Of a stretch of DNA of 64,000 nt, positions 1 to 10,345 are shown one piece after another; position 1 is the first letter of the stretch, and each line of letters begins with the position of its first letter. The stretch is taken from assembly GCF_901000735.1 (NCBI RefSeq), contig NC_081546.1, forward strand, positions 19,777,220 through 19,841,219, in the 5' to 3' direction. The notes beneath the pieces are model-generated. The model saw only the letters and a program-made list of their open reading frames with translations. It ran no database searches and had not been told where the DNA came from. This DNA is from Corylus avellana. Taxonomy: Eukaryota; Streptophyta; Magnoliopsida; Fagales; Betulaceae. The translations under genes and the position numbers were made by a program.

Positions 1-223
1 CATCACTGTTGGGGATAAGCTGATCGGGGCAGACGTCAGTGCCATCAACCATTCCCTCGAGGTCATTAGCCTTGAGGATAGGCTGGAACTAAGCAACCCA
101 ACCTAGGTAGTTAGGACTTGCCAATTTGAAGAGTTGGGAGAAGTTTGGTGTGAGAGAAAGGGGTGAGATGGTTTCAGTTGGTGGAATAGCAGAGGAGGAG
201 ATCGAAGAGCTAGAAGCAGCCAT
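1..223 (-). pseudogene. Copia retrotransposon gag N-terminus (partial, with stop)
   Basis: Read on the minus strand from the ATG at 223, this encodes a Ser-rich start (MAASSSSISSS) followed by PNYLGWVA, typical of the N-terminus of plant Ty1/Copia gag of the UBN2/DUF4219 type, where a W..Q tract normally recognises the RNA-binding core. An in-frame TAG follows GWVA, so this copy is broken. The rest of the element lies left of the window. The primer-binding site and LTR sit immediately upstream at 245-748, which confirms the orientation. Family assignment rests on motif resemblance and on the adjacent PBS. Confidence 0.7.
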
Positions 224-256
224 TGGTGAGTGTTGACTCTTAATGCTCTGATACCA

Positions 257-748
257 TGAAAGTTTAAGAGAAACTATTTTTGGTTTTACTTAACCAACAA
301 CAGCAAGTGTATTAAGTATTTATAGCCAGAGGCTCAAGAGTAATTACAAGGGGAAAGACTAAACAAAACTTTACAAGATTGGTAAACCATGAAACGACTA
401 AAAAGGTAGAGAAAGGAAATTGAGGAACTCAAAGGTGTGCTGAGTTGATGGCATTGCTTGGAGGAAAATCAGCCATAACTTATGGAGTTGGATTTGTAGC
501 AAGAAATGGGGATGACAGGCTGCTGCAGGTCAGCAAGGATAGGCTGCTGTTGTAGTTTACTGGTGTGCGCAAAAGTGGGGAGCAAGTTTCCATGAATTGG
601 AGAAGAAAAGTTGCTGTGATGTGAAGTCATTCTAATGGCTACTGTAGGTGTCAAGATTGCATGAAAACAATGGTGTTTGTCACGTGTATTAGATGGAGTT
701 TCTTGTTTATCCTTGGACTTCATTTGATCTTTTGGTTTACTATTAACA
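257..748 (-). mobile_element. Copia 5' LTR with tRNA-Met primer-binding site
   Basis: On the minus strand this runs from TGTTAATAGTAAACC at 748 to CTTTCA at 257, a TG..CA LTR of 492 bp. It is followed directly by TGGTATCAGAGC (minus strand, 256-245), the classic initiator tRNA-Met primer-binding site of plant Copia elements. A TATA-like CTATAAATACT (minus, about 315-326) lies where the LTR promoter is expected. The gag start follows at 223. The 3' LTR is outside the window, so the target duplication cannot be tested. Confidence 0.75.
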
Positions 749-1099
749 TAAGCAAGCCCACACGTTTTTAGGTACTCCAGCAGCGAAGGGTTGTTGTTCG
801 GCGGTGACGATCGGCAGAGGAGAGAGCGAGAGAGACTGCCGGAGAGGGAAAGACTGAGCTGAAGAACAGAAGAAGAAGAAGAAAGGAAGGGAAGAAAGGA
901 TGACGGCGTGCTGGGAGAAGAAGGGATTGAGGAAGAAAAAGAGATCGAAAAGCATCACGGGCGTGTGCCCATGAATCCATTGGTGACATGTGGGGGAATT
1001 AGACGTCGCAAATTTTGGTGACGTGCTGTCGTGGCACTTCACCAAATTAGCCTATTTTAAAATTTAAAATTCTCCAAATAAACACAATATTACAATTTT

Positions 1100-1648
1100 A
1101 ATTAGTTAGTGATGTGTCAGCATTTGACATGTCATGATTACATTTTTATTTCATTTTTTTTGGGTTACTTTTCTCCTGCCTGAAATACTTTTCTCCCATT
1201 ATTTTTTTAATGACTAGCCAAGATTTGACATGTCACTAATTTAGTGACTTGTTAAAAATTAACATGTCACTAATTTAGTGACGTGTGATTCTTCACGCAT
1301 CACTAATGAAATTTTTTAAAAATAAAAAAAATTTTAAAAAAATAAAATAAAATGCATTCACACATTACTAATTAGTGACGTGTCAACAATCGCACGTCAC
1401 AAATGGAATTAAAAAAAAAAATTAAAAATTAAAATTGATTCAGTGACGTGTGAACATTTGCACGTCACTAATGGATTTTTTTTTTTTTTAAATAACATAA
1501 AATTAAAAAAAAAATAGTGACGTGTCACTATTCACACATCACTAAAATAAATAAAATAGTGACGTGCGAAATTAACACGTCACTAAAGTAGTGACGTGTG
1601 AAAAAATGTTACTGTAAACACATCACTAAATCATGAGTTTTTTGTAGT
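1100..1648. mobile_element. CACTA-type transposon end, subterminal repeat array A
   Basis: About 550 bp carries repeated AGTGACGTGT / CACGTCACTA motifs in both orientations separated by A/T tracts. It ends at about 1637-1648 with GTTTTTTGTAGT, the reverse complement of the CACTACAAAAAA terminus of plant CACTA (En/Spm) elements, with the last base altered (GTAGTT instead of GTAGTG). Arrays of short inverted motifs next to such a terminus are the usual transposase-binding subterminal regions. I did not find the opposite terminus, so this is an end fragment or a decayed short element. Confidence 0.6.
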
Positions 1649-2336
1649 TAATGCAGCTTTGATCGACAAGCAATGCCAGGACAGAAAAAATCTTTTTAAT
1701 GATTTAATTAATACTTTAATATTTCTTCTAACGTTAGGATTTAAATTCTTTTTTAATAAGTAAAGTCCAAGAAATGAAATATTTAATTTCAATGGGAAGG
1801 AAATTATGAAATTAGGATTCAAACTCAAAATTTATCCAAAAAGCTTAAACTTATAAAAAAAGATAAATTTAATCTCATGAAACTCCAAAAACTAGAAAAT
1901 AAAAATAGAGAATATTTGCTCTGTTCCGAGCAAAGTCTTCATCGTAACTTCTATTTCCTATGCGTTCTTATCAATTCACAAAGCAACAAACCTTACATTT
2001 TGGTAATTTTTGGAGATTCTGTAATGAGTTCCTATATATAGTTAAACTAAGCTTCATAAAAGAGCTTCAATACTCACTTTGGTGTTTCATGTTTGTGTAA
2101 TCAAGTAAGATTATGGTAAATTTTAAGTGCTTTTGATATTGTATAGGGCTTTCCTATTAGTTTTAATTTATTATACAATCATTTAGTACAACTACTGACA
2201 TGAAAGTTTCTAACAAATTAACAAGACTCACATCATTGTAAATTCAAGCTGAAAGCTATAATGACATATATTATGATATAGCCTAGCTTAGCCAATAAAA
2301 TTTAGTTGTCTTTAATAGTAAATGCGCATATTAGCA

Positions 2337-3466
2337 TCAAAGAATCACCTGCGATGTCTCCGTTGTAGTTGAAAGATCTGTTAGTGATCTTGGTGGGGAA
2401 GAGAAGAAAGGCTTGGGTGGGATTTGTAAGGAATCGAGGCTTCCTTCCAGCATGTTCACAACTTTACTCATTGGTGGTCGGTTTGAGGGGTCAGTTTGTA
2501 TGCACCACAAACTCACTATTATCATCTTCCTTGCTCTTTCTTGATCCTCTTCATTCATAACGCCCTCCAATCCAAGTTCTTCATCTAGTTCAAGACGCTT
2601 GTAAATCCAATGTGGAAAAAATAATTCACTACTATGATCAACCCTGATATCAATATTCTTTCTCCCCCCAACCATTTCTAAAACCATCATTCCGTAGCTA
2701 TAAACATCTGACTTATGAGAAACCCCCCCAATATTTCTACAAACTAGTTCTGGAGCTACATATCCTATAGTTCCTCTTGCACCCAACATGGATATGATAC
2801 TCTCTTCCTTTGAGCATATTTTTGCAAGGCCAAAATCAGAAATTTTTGGGCAAAAATTCTCATCCAAAAGAATGTTATGAGGTTTTATGTCAAAATGCAA
2901 GATTCGTGTATTGCAACCTCTATGTAAGTACTCTAGTCCACGAGCAATGCCAAGTGCAATCTTGTATATAGTCTCCCATTCCAATTGACAATTAGCCTTG
3001 GAGCGATTTTCTTTGTATATGAACTTCTCGAGAGAGCCGTTAGGCATAAACTCATAGATAAGAGTTCTTTTAGAACCCTCAAAGCAAAAGCCCATAAGAG
3101 TGACAATGTTGACATGAGAGGTCCTACTAATGCTTGCAACCTCGTTAATGAATTCCTCTCCATTACCTTTTGATTCTTTCAAAACCTTCACTGCCACAAA
3201 AGAACCATCTTGTAACTTTCCCTTGTAGACACCAGCAAAGCCCCCTTCTCCTAATTTATCTCTAAAGAAGTTGGTCATTTTCTTGATATCTGAATAACTG
3301 TATCTTCTAATGGCAAGAGGTCCATTGTTCCTTAAAAAGGCCTCGATATTCTTGTGGTTTTGATTTTCCTTCTTCCAAAAACAAATAATTTTACTTGATG
3401 AGAGCTTTCTCTTGAAGCAGCAGCATATTGTAACCATTAAAACTCCAATTCCAGCCGATAAAGTGA
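2337..3466 (-). CDS. LRK10L-type receptor-like kinase, transmembrane/kinase exon
   Basis: The kinase exon of a plant membrane receptor Ser/Thr kinase of the LRK10L / Lr10 / PR5K-like group. The longest ORF starts at 3437 (366 aa). In-frame coding extends to a splice acceptor (ATACAG) just above 3466 and adds TLSAGIGVL, the end of the transmembrane helix, so the annotated Met is probably internal. Visible features: glycine loop GEGGFAGVYKG, VAVK lysine, catalytic loop HFDIKPHNILLD (HFD, hence a non-RD kinase), DFGLAK, APE, and the family C-terminus PPKPF.SSPPRS. Non-RD kinases of this type are linked to immunity (family knowledge). No GUB_WAK ectodomain exon or signal peptide was found on the minus strand up to the gap at 5878. 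It may lie behind a long intron, or be lost. The kinase reading frame is intact. Confidence 0.85.
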
Positions 3467-4237
3467 CTGTATCAAATAATAGAAAATTATGAAATTAAGT
3501 GGTGCATAAATCAAAGTAATTCAAACTAGATATTGAGGGTGTTCTAAATCTTGATAAAATCACATATTCTTGTTGTGTTACCAACTTAAAATGAAGAAGA
3601 AAATTATAAGGATGATCTAGCATCCAGTACCTCAAGCAGAATAAAAGATTTGACTTTTGATTGATAGCGAGCAATGGGCCTCTAAAGAAAATCATAAATT
3701 ATGAAAATTTATCTATCACCAGCCATAGGGACCCAAAAAAAAATGTCATAAGGCGTACGACTCAATACAAGTTGAAAGATAAGGCAAAAAGTTAAAAAAA
3801 TAAGAGGGTTTTACTTTTAATATAGCAGTATAATAATTCTTTTATTGCATTAAATAATACTCCAAGTTGGTGCCAATGCAGCGATTACCAAAACTAATAG
3901 TAGAACCTTATATCATTGCACAAAATAATAGTCAAGGATTTGATAAATAGCCACACCCCACGGAAGTGGTGAAAAGGGATCAAGCTGCTATTTATGTGTT
4001 GAAGAAACCACAGATCACCTCAGATGCAATAATTCATGTAAGCTATTCAAGCAAGCATCTTAACGTTAATATCAACAAGAATTTCAATTGAAGAAGTATC
4101 TTACCTAGTGCTATAATTACCTTTAGTCCTCGTTTGCTGTTAGCTGCATGTAAAGTTGTAGAGAAATATTAGTTTTAGTTGAAGTAATAAGACATTTAAG
4201 TGAAAGACAAACACAACCAAATTGACATGCTTTGCGT

Positions 4238-5350
4238 TATACATATGTGTGAGTGTAAAAGGATACAATCCCACATTAGAAATATGTAAGAAGTGTGAGT
4301 AGTAATTAATATAACATGATTGCGTTCAAACCCATAGGTTATAATATAAGTTTTTTTATAAAAGACTCCCCAAAGTATCAATCTTCTTAACTAACAAGTG
4401 GTATCAGAGTTGATGGAGCGAGGACAAAAGTGCGTGATGCGGGTAAAAATCACATAGCTCACAACCACACATGAGGGGGGGATCGTTGAGTAAACATGTG
4501 TAAGTGTAACAAGTGTGAGCGGTTAATATAACATGGTGAAGTCAGAACCCTTAGGCTTAGGCTTTTGGATTGAGTCACGTCTCAACATACTACATTATTG
4601 TTTCACTAAAAGACTCTCAGTCTCATATACCAATCTCCTTAATCGTTCGAAATCTCAATAGTATTTAACAAAGGTCTGTGAAGATAACTCCACATATATC
4701 TCAAAAAGATTCATAATAAGAAAGTTAATTCTATTTCAAATAACCTTAAGGGAGCTGAATTTAAATCAACTAAAACTAGTGCTGGCATTGTATATCATTT
4801 AACTAAAAGACGAATACGTAAGATGTGTGAGTAATTAATATAGCATGATTGCGTCCAAACACATAGTCCTAAACTTTTGCGTTGAGTGCTGTCTCAACAT
4901 GCTATAATATGGGTTTCTAAAAAGAGACTCCTCAAAATATTATCTCCTTAATAAGTGGTATCAGAGCTGATGGAACAAGGACAAAAGTGTGTGACGTGGG
5001 CAAAACCGACATAGCTTACAACCACAGGAGGAGGAGATTGTTGAGTATACATGTGTGAATATAACATTGAAAAGACGTAAGAAGTGTAAGTGGTTAATAT
5101 AGCATAGTTGAGTCCAAACTCATAAGGTAAAGCTTTTGGGTTGAGTGCTATCTCAACATACTATATTATTGGCTCACTAAAATACTGTCAAAAATATGAA
5201 TGTCCTTAATAGTTCGAAAACTCAATAGTGTTTAACAAAGATCTGTGAAGGTAACTCCACATCTATCTGAGAGACGAAAGTTAATTCTACTCCAAATAAC
5301 CTAATTAAAGGGAGCTGAATGTAAATCAACTAAAACTAGTGCTAGTATTG
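4238..5350 (+). mobile_element. TRIM-like retroelement within a 556-bp tandem duplication
   Basis: Two copies of a miniature LTR arrangement lie in tandem. Each has an LTR-like segment, a tRNA-Met PBS (TGGTATCAGAGT at 4399-4410; TGGTATCAGAGC at 4955-4966), about 70 bp of internal sequence, a purine tract (GAGGGGGGGA near 4472-4481; AGGAGGAGGAGA at 5026-5037), and a right LTR starting CGTTGAGT at 4483 or TGTTGAGT at 5039. PBS-to-PBS and LTR-to-LTR spacing is 556 bp in both cases, and the non-element flank (AAAACTAGTGCTGG, AAAACTAGTGCTAG) is duplicated too. This indicates segmental duplication of an already inserted TRIM. There is no coding capacity, as expected for TRIMs. Confidence 0.65.
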
Positions 5351-5460
5351 TGCAACATTCTCAAGTAGTAGCGTTCTCTTAGCAATCAAAAGACAAAGGC
5401 AATGCTACTTGAGAATGCTAAGTAGCATTTCTTTGGTTGTTTAGTAAAAGACATTTATTT

Positions 5461-5489
5461 AAAAATAATAATAATAATAATAATAATAA
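5461..5489. repeat. (AAT)n microsatellite
   Basis: Uninterrupted AAT/ATA trinucleotide run. The interval 5350-5877 around it is A/T-rich and holds no gene. A short inverted repeat around TTCTCAAGTAG / CTACTTGAGAA (about 5358-5415) may be a decayed MITE. Confidence 0.85.
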
Positions 5490-5877
5490 AGAGAGAAAAA
5501 GAAAATATAGCGCCAATTTATACTTTATGACTAGATTAAATTTTCTTAATATATAAGGTGAAGAAAAGACTGACGACTTAACAATGGGCCCGAATAACAT
5601 ACTATTTTCGAAAATTCACAATCTCATATTATTCTTCTTTTTTTTTTTAATTCGACAATCCATTGGCACATTTCTTTGTTTGCTCTTATGAGAGGAGACT
5701 GAAATGATAAGATATATAGAATTTGTTTCTTAAGATAATTTAACATAATTTTATGGAACAAGTATTTAGGGAGTGTTTGACAAACCCTTCTCCACCATTT
5801 TTCCTTTGTTGTTGTAGCCGACATCAGGGACGAAGCCAAAGATTCTAATGGGGAGAGGCCAAAAAAATTATATATGA

Positions 5878-5977
5878 NNNNNNNNNNNNNNNNNNNNNNN
5901 NNNNNNNNNNNNNNNNNNNNNNNNNNNNNNNNNNNNNNNNNNNNNNNNNNNNNNNNNNNNNNNNNNNNNNNNNNNNN
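5878..5977. other. Assembly gap (100 N)
   Basis: Run of N. The expected left end of the CACTA-like element that terminates at 7232 may lie in or before this gap. Confidence 0.99.
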
Positions 5978-6009
5978 GCTAAAACCAGCACATCAGAAAT
6001 AAATCAAAT

Positions 6010-6041
<32 letters not shown>

Positions 6042-7232
6042 TTGGAACATAAATAATTTCTGACGTGCTGGTTTTGGCACGTCAGAAACTTGCACGTCAG
6101 AAATTTCTGACGTGCTAAAACTTGCACGTCAGAAATAAACCAAATTTTTTTATTAAAAAAAAAAAAAAAATTGGAATTTTTTCTGTCTCAAAAATAAAAT
6201 AAAATGGGTCTAGATAGTGCCACATTTTTTCGGTCTCAAAATCGTTAGCACATTGGTCTGCTCCTGTAGAAATAACCGATTGCGAAATTTCTGATGCAGC
6301 CCCAGAAAACAATTCAAATCTCACCACTGCTTGACCATTCCAACTAATGGCCAATGAACCAGAAGTTGTGACCTGGTTTGCTGGTGTATTCGAACTATTT
6401 ACACCAGATGCTTGTCTTTCTTGATTCCGAGAGGATGTCATACCAACATTTCTCCTTTGCTCACAAGGCGGCGTTACTTTTTTCAGTATCCTGTTTCCAA
6501 TATCACCCAAGACATCACCTCCTTTTCGTGCAGAGATAGGCTTCCTCCCCTTTCTACCAGAGCCAGAAAGTCTTGATCTCACTTTACCATCTGCATGCAC
6601 ACCAACGCCATCACCACCAAATAAACATTTCAAATTAAAACTTCCAAGATAAAAAGTCATGACAACATATGTTTCATGAATTCATGTCCATAAATCAAAA
6701 GTAGGGACCTTGTTTCTACCCATCTAATTCTCCTGCATTGTCCCCAGACTCATAATTTGGATCCATTCTAGGATCAGTGTACTTCCGGAATCTCGTACAG
6801 TCTGCGCTGATGTTCATCAGGTGAGTTCAAAATCTAATTTCTGACATGCTGGCTTTGGCACGTCAGAAATTTCTGACGTACCAAAACCAGCACGTCAGAA
6901 ACTATTTAGATTTTTATATATAATACCTAATTATAATTATAATTAATTGTAATTTTTGACGTGTTACTTAGACACGTCAAGAAGTTTTGACGTGTTAGAA
7001 ATGACACGTCAAAAACTTTTGACGTGTCAAAAGAACACGTCAAAAATTTTTGACGTGTCATCCTAACACGTCAAAACTTTTTGACGTGTTAAAATCTAAC
7101 ACGTCAAAAATGTTTTTTTTGACGTGTCTATAACATTTTTTGACGTGTCTATTTAGACATGTCAAAATTTATTGACGTGGCAAACATGAGTTACTGTTTG
7201 CCACGTCAATAAAGTGCAGGTTTTTTGTAGTG
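5978..7232. mobile_element. CACTA-type transposon, subterminal arrays B flanking a coding remnant
   Basis: The right end reads GTGCAGGTTTTTTGTAGTG at 7214-7232, the exact reverse complement of a CACTACAAAAAA-type terminus. Inside it lie many alternating TGACGTGT / ACACGTCA motifs (6840-7210), and on the other side of a central block a matching array of TTTCTGACGTGC / GCACGTCAGAAA motifs (5978-6135). This symmetrical arrangement of subterminal arrays around a central segment is characteristic of a non-autonomous or captured-gene CACTA element. The left terminus is not visible because of the N gap. An (AAT)n run occupies 6012-6041. Confidence 0.7.
6178..6837 (-). pseudogene. Unrecognised coding remnant inside the CACTA-like element
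   Basis: Two minus-strand coding-like blocks lie between the subterminal arrays. The upstream one (about 6720-6837) reads MNISADCTRFRKYTDPRMDP and continues to NAGELDG before a stop. The second (6660 down to about 6180) contains a basic, Ser/Gly/Arg-rich tract (SRLSGSGRKGRKPISARKG), then VLGDIGNRILKKVTPP and polar sequence. I do not recognise the family. The two blocks could be exons of one gene separated by a short intron, since a GT follows the first block. They may be the element's own gene or host exons it captured. There is no visible transposase signature. Confidence that it is coding-derived is moderate, and no function is claimed. Confidence 0.4.
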
Positions 7233-7394
7233 ATAAGAATGAATGAATGAGATGGTGAAGATACATTAAGCAACAAGAAAAAAAAAATGGAGAATATGAA
7301 AACCATGGGCATGAAACAAGGGTAGACAGAATAGAAAAAGAAGAAGAAAAGAGGAGGAAGTGAGGAGCAAAAATAAGCCCAAAATACAAAAAAA

Positions 7395-7570
7395 TTTAAA
7401 AAACCGGTTACCCGATCTGGATAACAGGGTACAAACCGGAACTGGTCGGTTATCGTATCACTGGGAACCAATTACCCGGTTCTAGTTTTCCAAAATCAAT
7501 AACCGGGGTACCGCAGTTCCGATTCCCAGTTTTGGCCAATAACCGGGAACTGGGACCGGCTTGCCCCTAC
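7395..7570. repeat. C/G-rich repeat segment with CCGGT/CCCGG motifs
   Basis: A sharp rise in GC content with many alternations of ACCGG, CCCGGT and CCGGGAACTGGGACCGG. This resembles the degenerate GC-rich subterminal regions of plant hAT-type elements, similar in character to 16934-17160, but no terminal inverted repeat could be fixed. The assignment is tentative. Confidence 0.35.
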
Positions 7571-7820
7571 TAAAAATTGTTGTCAAATGAGTCTAGAGTT
7601 ATTATGTTGGGGAAAATATAACTCTTCGAATTATCACCTAATTTGCAATTACGCATTTAAACTTTAAAAGTGATATCAAGGCTCTACATACTACCATTGC
7701 ATGTCAAATTGACACTTCTGAATTTTCTTCTAGAAATACACTCTTAAAGTTGACACGCGGTAGTAGTATGAGAGGTCTCGATGTCACTTTTTAAAGTTTA
7801 GAGGTGTAAGTGCCAAAAAG

Positions 7821-8456
7821 GTGTTAATTCATAGGGCTAAATATATTTTTCCCTACTATCTTTATGTTTTTTTCTTCTTCTTTTCTTTATATTTCCAAAG
7901 ATTGCGGACCACATGCCAAATTATTTATTTTATTATGAGAAAGATGCGTTATACAATTATCACCGCTATATGGTCTAATCTTCTTTACCTTTATTCAATG
8001 TTCACACGAGAATTAGAGAGGCAAGACATGGGTGATTACTGATTAGAGATCTTTTTTGTTTTGCTTTTATGCATCATCAAAAAATTTTAATGTTCAGAGG
8101 TTTTGAAGAGTCAATGATTCAGGTCTTTCTAATGGGGTCAATGGGGAAGATGGGTAGGAAAATCCCTCACCTGATCAGTAGATTCTTCGATTGTGGTATA
8201 AAGGAATTTTTCAAACCACAGACCAATTATCACATGGGTACCCTTCGACTTGCTCTAATCTCAGCCCGTATTATAAAGTCTTCCATATCCAATTTCCAAG
8301 TCAACTACTGTACCGACTTCAACTGAGAAACTATATGTTATATAGTGAAGAAAGAAGGAAATAAATTATTCACACACGTTATTTCCTCCTCTTTTTTTTT
8401 TCTTTTTTTTCTTTTTTTTTCTTCCTTTTTTGGCCTGATTCTGAATTCTTATGACA
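7821..8456. repeat. Duplicated kinase 3'-flank, copy A (left part)
   Basis: This non-coding block is closely similar to 23020-23560 and, inverted, to about 39200-39560. Shared stretches include TTTCTTTATATTTCCAAAGA, ATACAATTATCACC.CTATATGGTCTAAT and GATGGGTAGGAAAATCCC. The inverted copy lies directly downstream of the S-receptor kinase stop codon at 38783, so this is inferred to be the 3' flank of a former minus-strand kinase gene. The Copia insertion at 8462-21765 splits copy A, and its remainder continues at 21766. Confidence 0.7.
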
Positions 8457-8461
8457 AGATC

Positions 8462-8590
8462 TGTAAAAGATAAAGACTCTCATAAGATAATCTCTAGTCT
8501 TATCTTAACAGACTCAAGATAACAAGCTGCAATTGAAACACTTCAGATTAGGATAATTACATATTTGAAATTGTATAGATAGATTACATT
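8462..8590 (+). mobile_element. Copia 5' LTR, left half
   Basis: Matches the first ~130 bp of the 3' LTR at 21523 (TGTAAAAGATAAAGACTCTC and onward) with only a few substitutions. It is interrupted after AGATTACATT by the LTR element at 8591. The other half resumes at 16036. Confidence 0.88.
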
Positions 8591-10345
8591 TGTAACATCC
8601 CCAGTCCGTTAAGACTGAGTTTGCCACTTTTCTTCTTTTTCAACAAAAATTCTTGCAAAGATCTATAAGGTCTATCAGAGTACTTGATTTTAAAAGATAC
8701 AATAAATGCGTAAAACATTTTTTTTCAAGAGATTTTATTACAAGCGGAATTAGAAAACATTAAACTTTAGTTGCGGAATATCATATCATTACAATAACTT
8801 ATATGAAAAGACTTTGAAAATTAATAATTATTCCCACCCCATTCCGGCCTCCTATTCCAGCATCCTTTCTACCTGAAAACAAGAAATAAAACTGAATGAG
8901 CCCAAAGGGGCCCAGCAAGTAAAATCCACAACCATAAATAGTTTTACTCCTTGTTCTCAGTTTTGAAAATCATTTTCGCAAATAAATATAATTCTAGCCA
9001 TAATAATATCTGTATGTACGGTTGCATCTCCCGTAACATATACATACTATTACATCTAGTAATAGATCATCGTTGTAAATCATCTTTATAAATCATCATC
9101 ATAATGCATCATTATAAATAATCTTTGTAAATCATCTTAGCATATCTTCGTTGAAAATATAGTATCATTTTCTCATAATAAGGCCCATGTACACTATTAC
9201 CCCTGTGTACGAGGGTTGCGGGTCCTTGTGACCATGGCACTGAACTGTGGCCACAGCCATGCCCGACCGTCAATTAACTCTTTCTTGGTGCACTCAACGG
9301 TCTAGTTGATGGAATACCACCTTCTGGCATAGCCTCCTTCAGTGGTTTCGCCTCCATCCGAGTATCGGTACCGAACTCTCATCTTATCTTATCTTGGGGC
9401 CAAAAATACTCTCCTCCATACATGTGCCCTCATTTCATAAACATTTATCTCATCTCTTGTACTTTTCTTTGTACTTCTTTTGATGCATCTTAGGGCAACA
9501 TGTAGGAGGGTTTATCATCTTTTTTTTCTTTCTTATAATCATCATCATTTCTCAACTTTCTTTTCTTAAAATGGAAACTTTTCCAAATATAAACTTGTTG
9601 TGCTTAAAAAGCATTTAAAGAAATATAAACTTTCTAAATAATTCTTTTAGAAATCCTTCATGCATGCAACATAACTTCATAATACGTAAATAAAATAATC
9701 ATTTACAATTTACTAAAGAATGAATAAATAGCATGACATGAAGTAACTTTAGAAGGGGTAGTGAATTTACTTACCTCTAGACTGAAGCTAAAAGTGGTAT
9801 GAAGGAATCTAGTTGCTCCAATATGACTAACACCACTAGTATATCTTTTGAAACTAATTTCTAAAGTCCGCTATCTCTTGTGTTCTTTCTTTCTTGTAGC
9901 GCTTGGTCTCGCCCTTTCTCTCTCTGTTCTGAGTAAACACTCTTAGAAAGAAGAAAGACCGAGTAAAAAGCGGAAGAAGGAAGAATATATGCAAGAGATG
10001 GGAGAGGAGATGAGTGGTGAAAATTCTGAAGGAGAAGAGCTCTATTTATAGGAGAAAATCAAACACTATTCTACCGTCAATTTACAATTATACCCTCATT
10101 TTACTATTTCACCAACCCTATACTATTTCACCAACCCTATACTATTCCCTATACTATTCTACCTTCTTATTCTACCATCCTTATACCTACCATTTACTAT
10201 CCTATTATTTCACCAATTACCATTCTCTAATTACCACTCTCATAAATTTCCCAAGAATTAAAATCCTTAGCTACAATGGATATTAAAATAACATCATTAT
10301 CAAAATAATCTATTTAAATAGCTTTGAAAATTCTGGGACACTACA
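8591..10345 (-). repeat. 3' LTR of the LARD-like element
   Basis: On the plus strand it begins TGTAACATCCCCAGTCCG and ends GGGACACTACA. Read in element sense it is TGTAGTGTCCC...GGGATGTTACA. Nearly identical to 14272-16030. A diverged LTR of the same family is at 55192-56208. Confidence 0.9.

Noticed and set aside
743..1045. Minus-strand ORF of 100 aa
   Set aside because: Phe/Ser runs derive from GAA-rich DNA. No family resemblance.
4951..4970. TGGTATCAGAGC at 4955 as a full Copia element PBS
   Set aside because: There is no coding region before the next LTR-like repeat ~70 bp away. It fits a TRIM instead.
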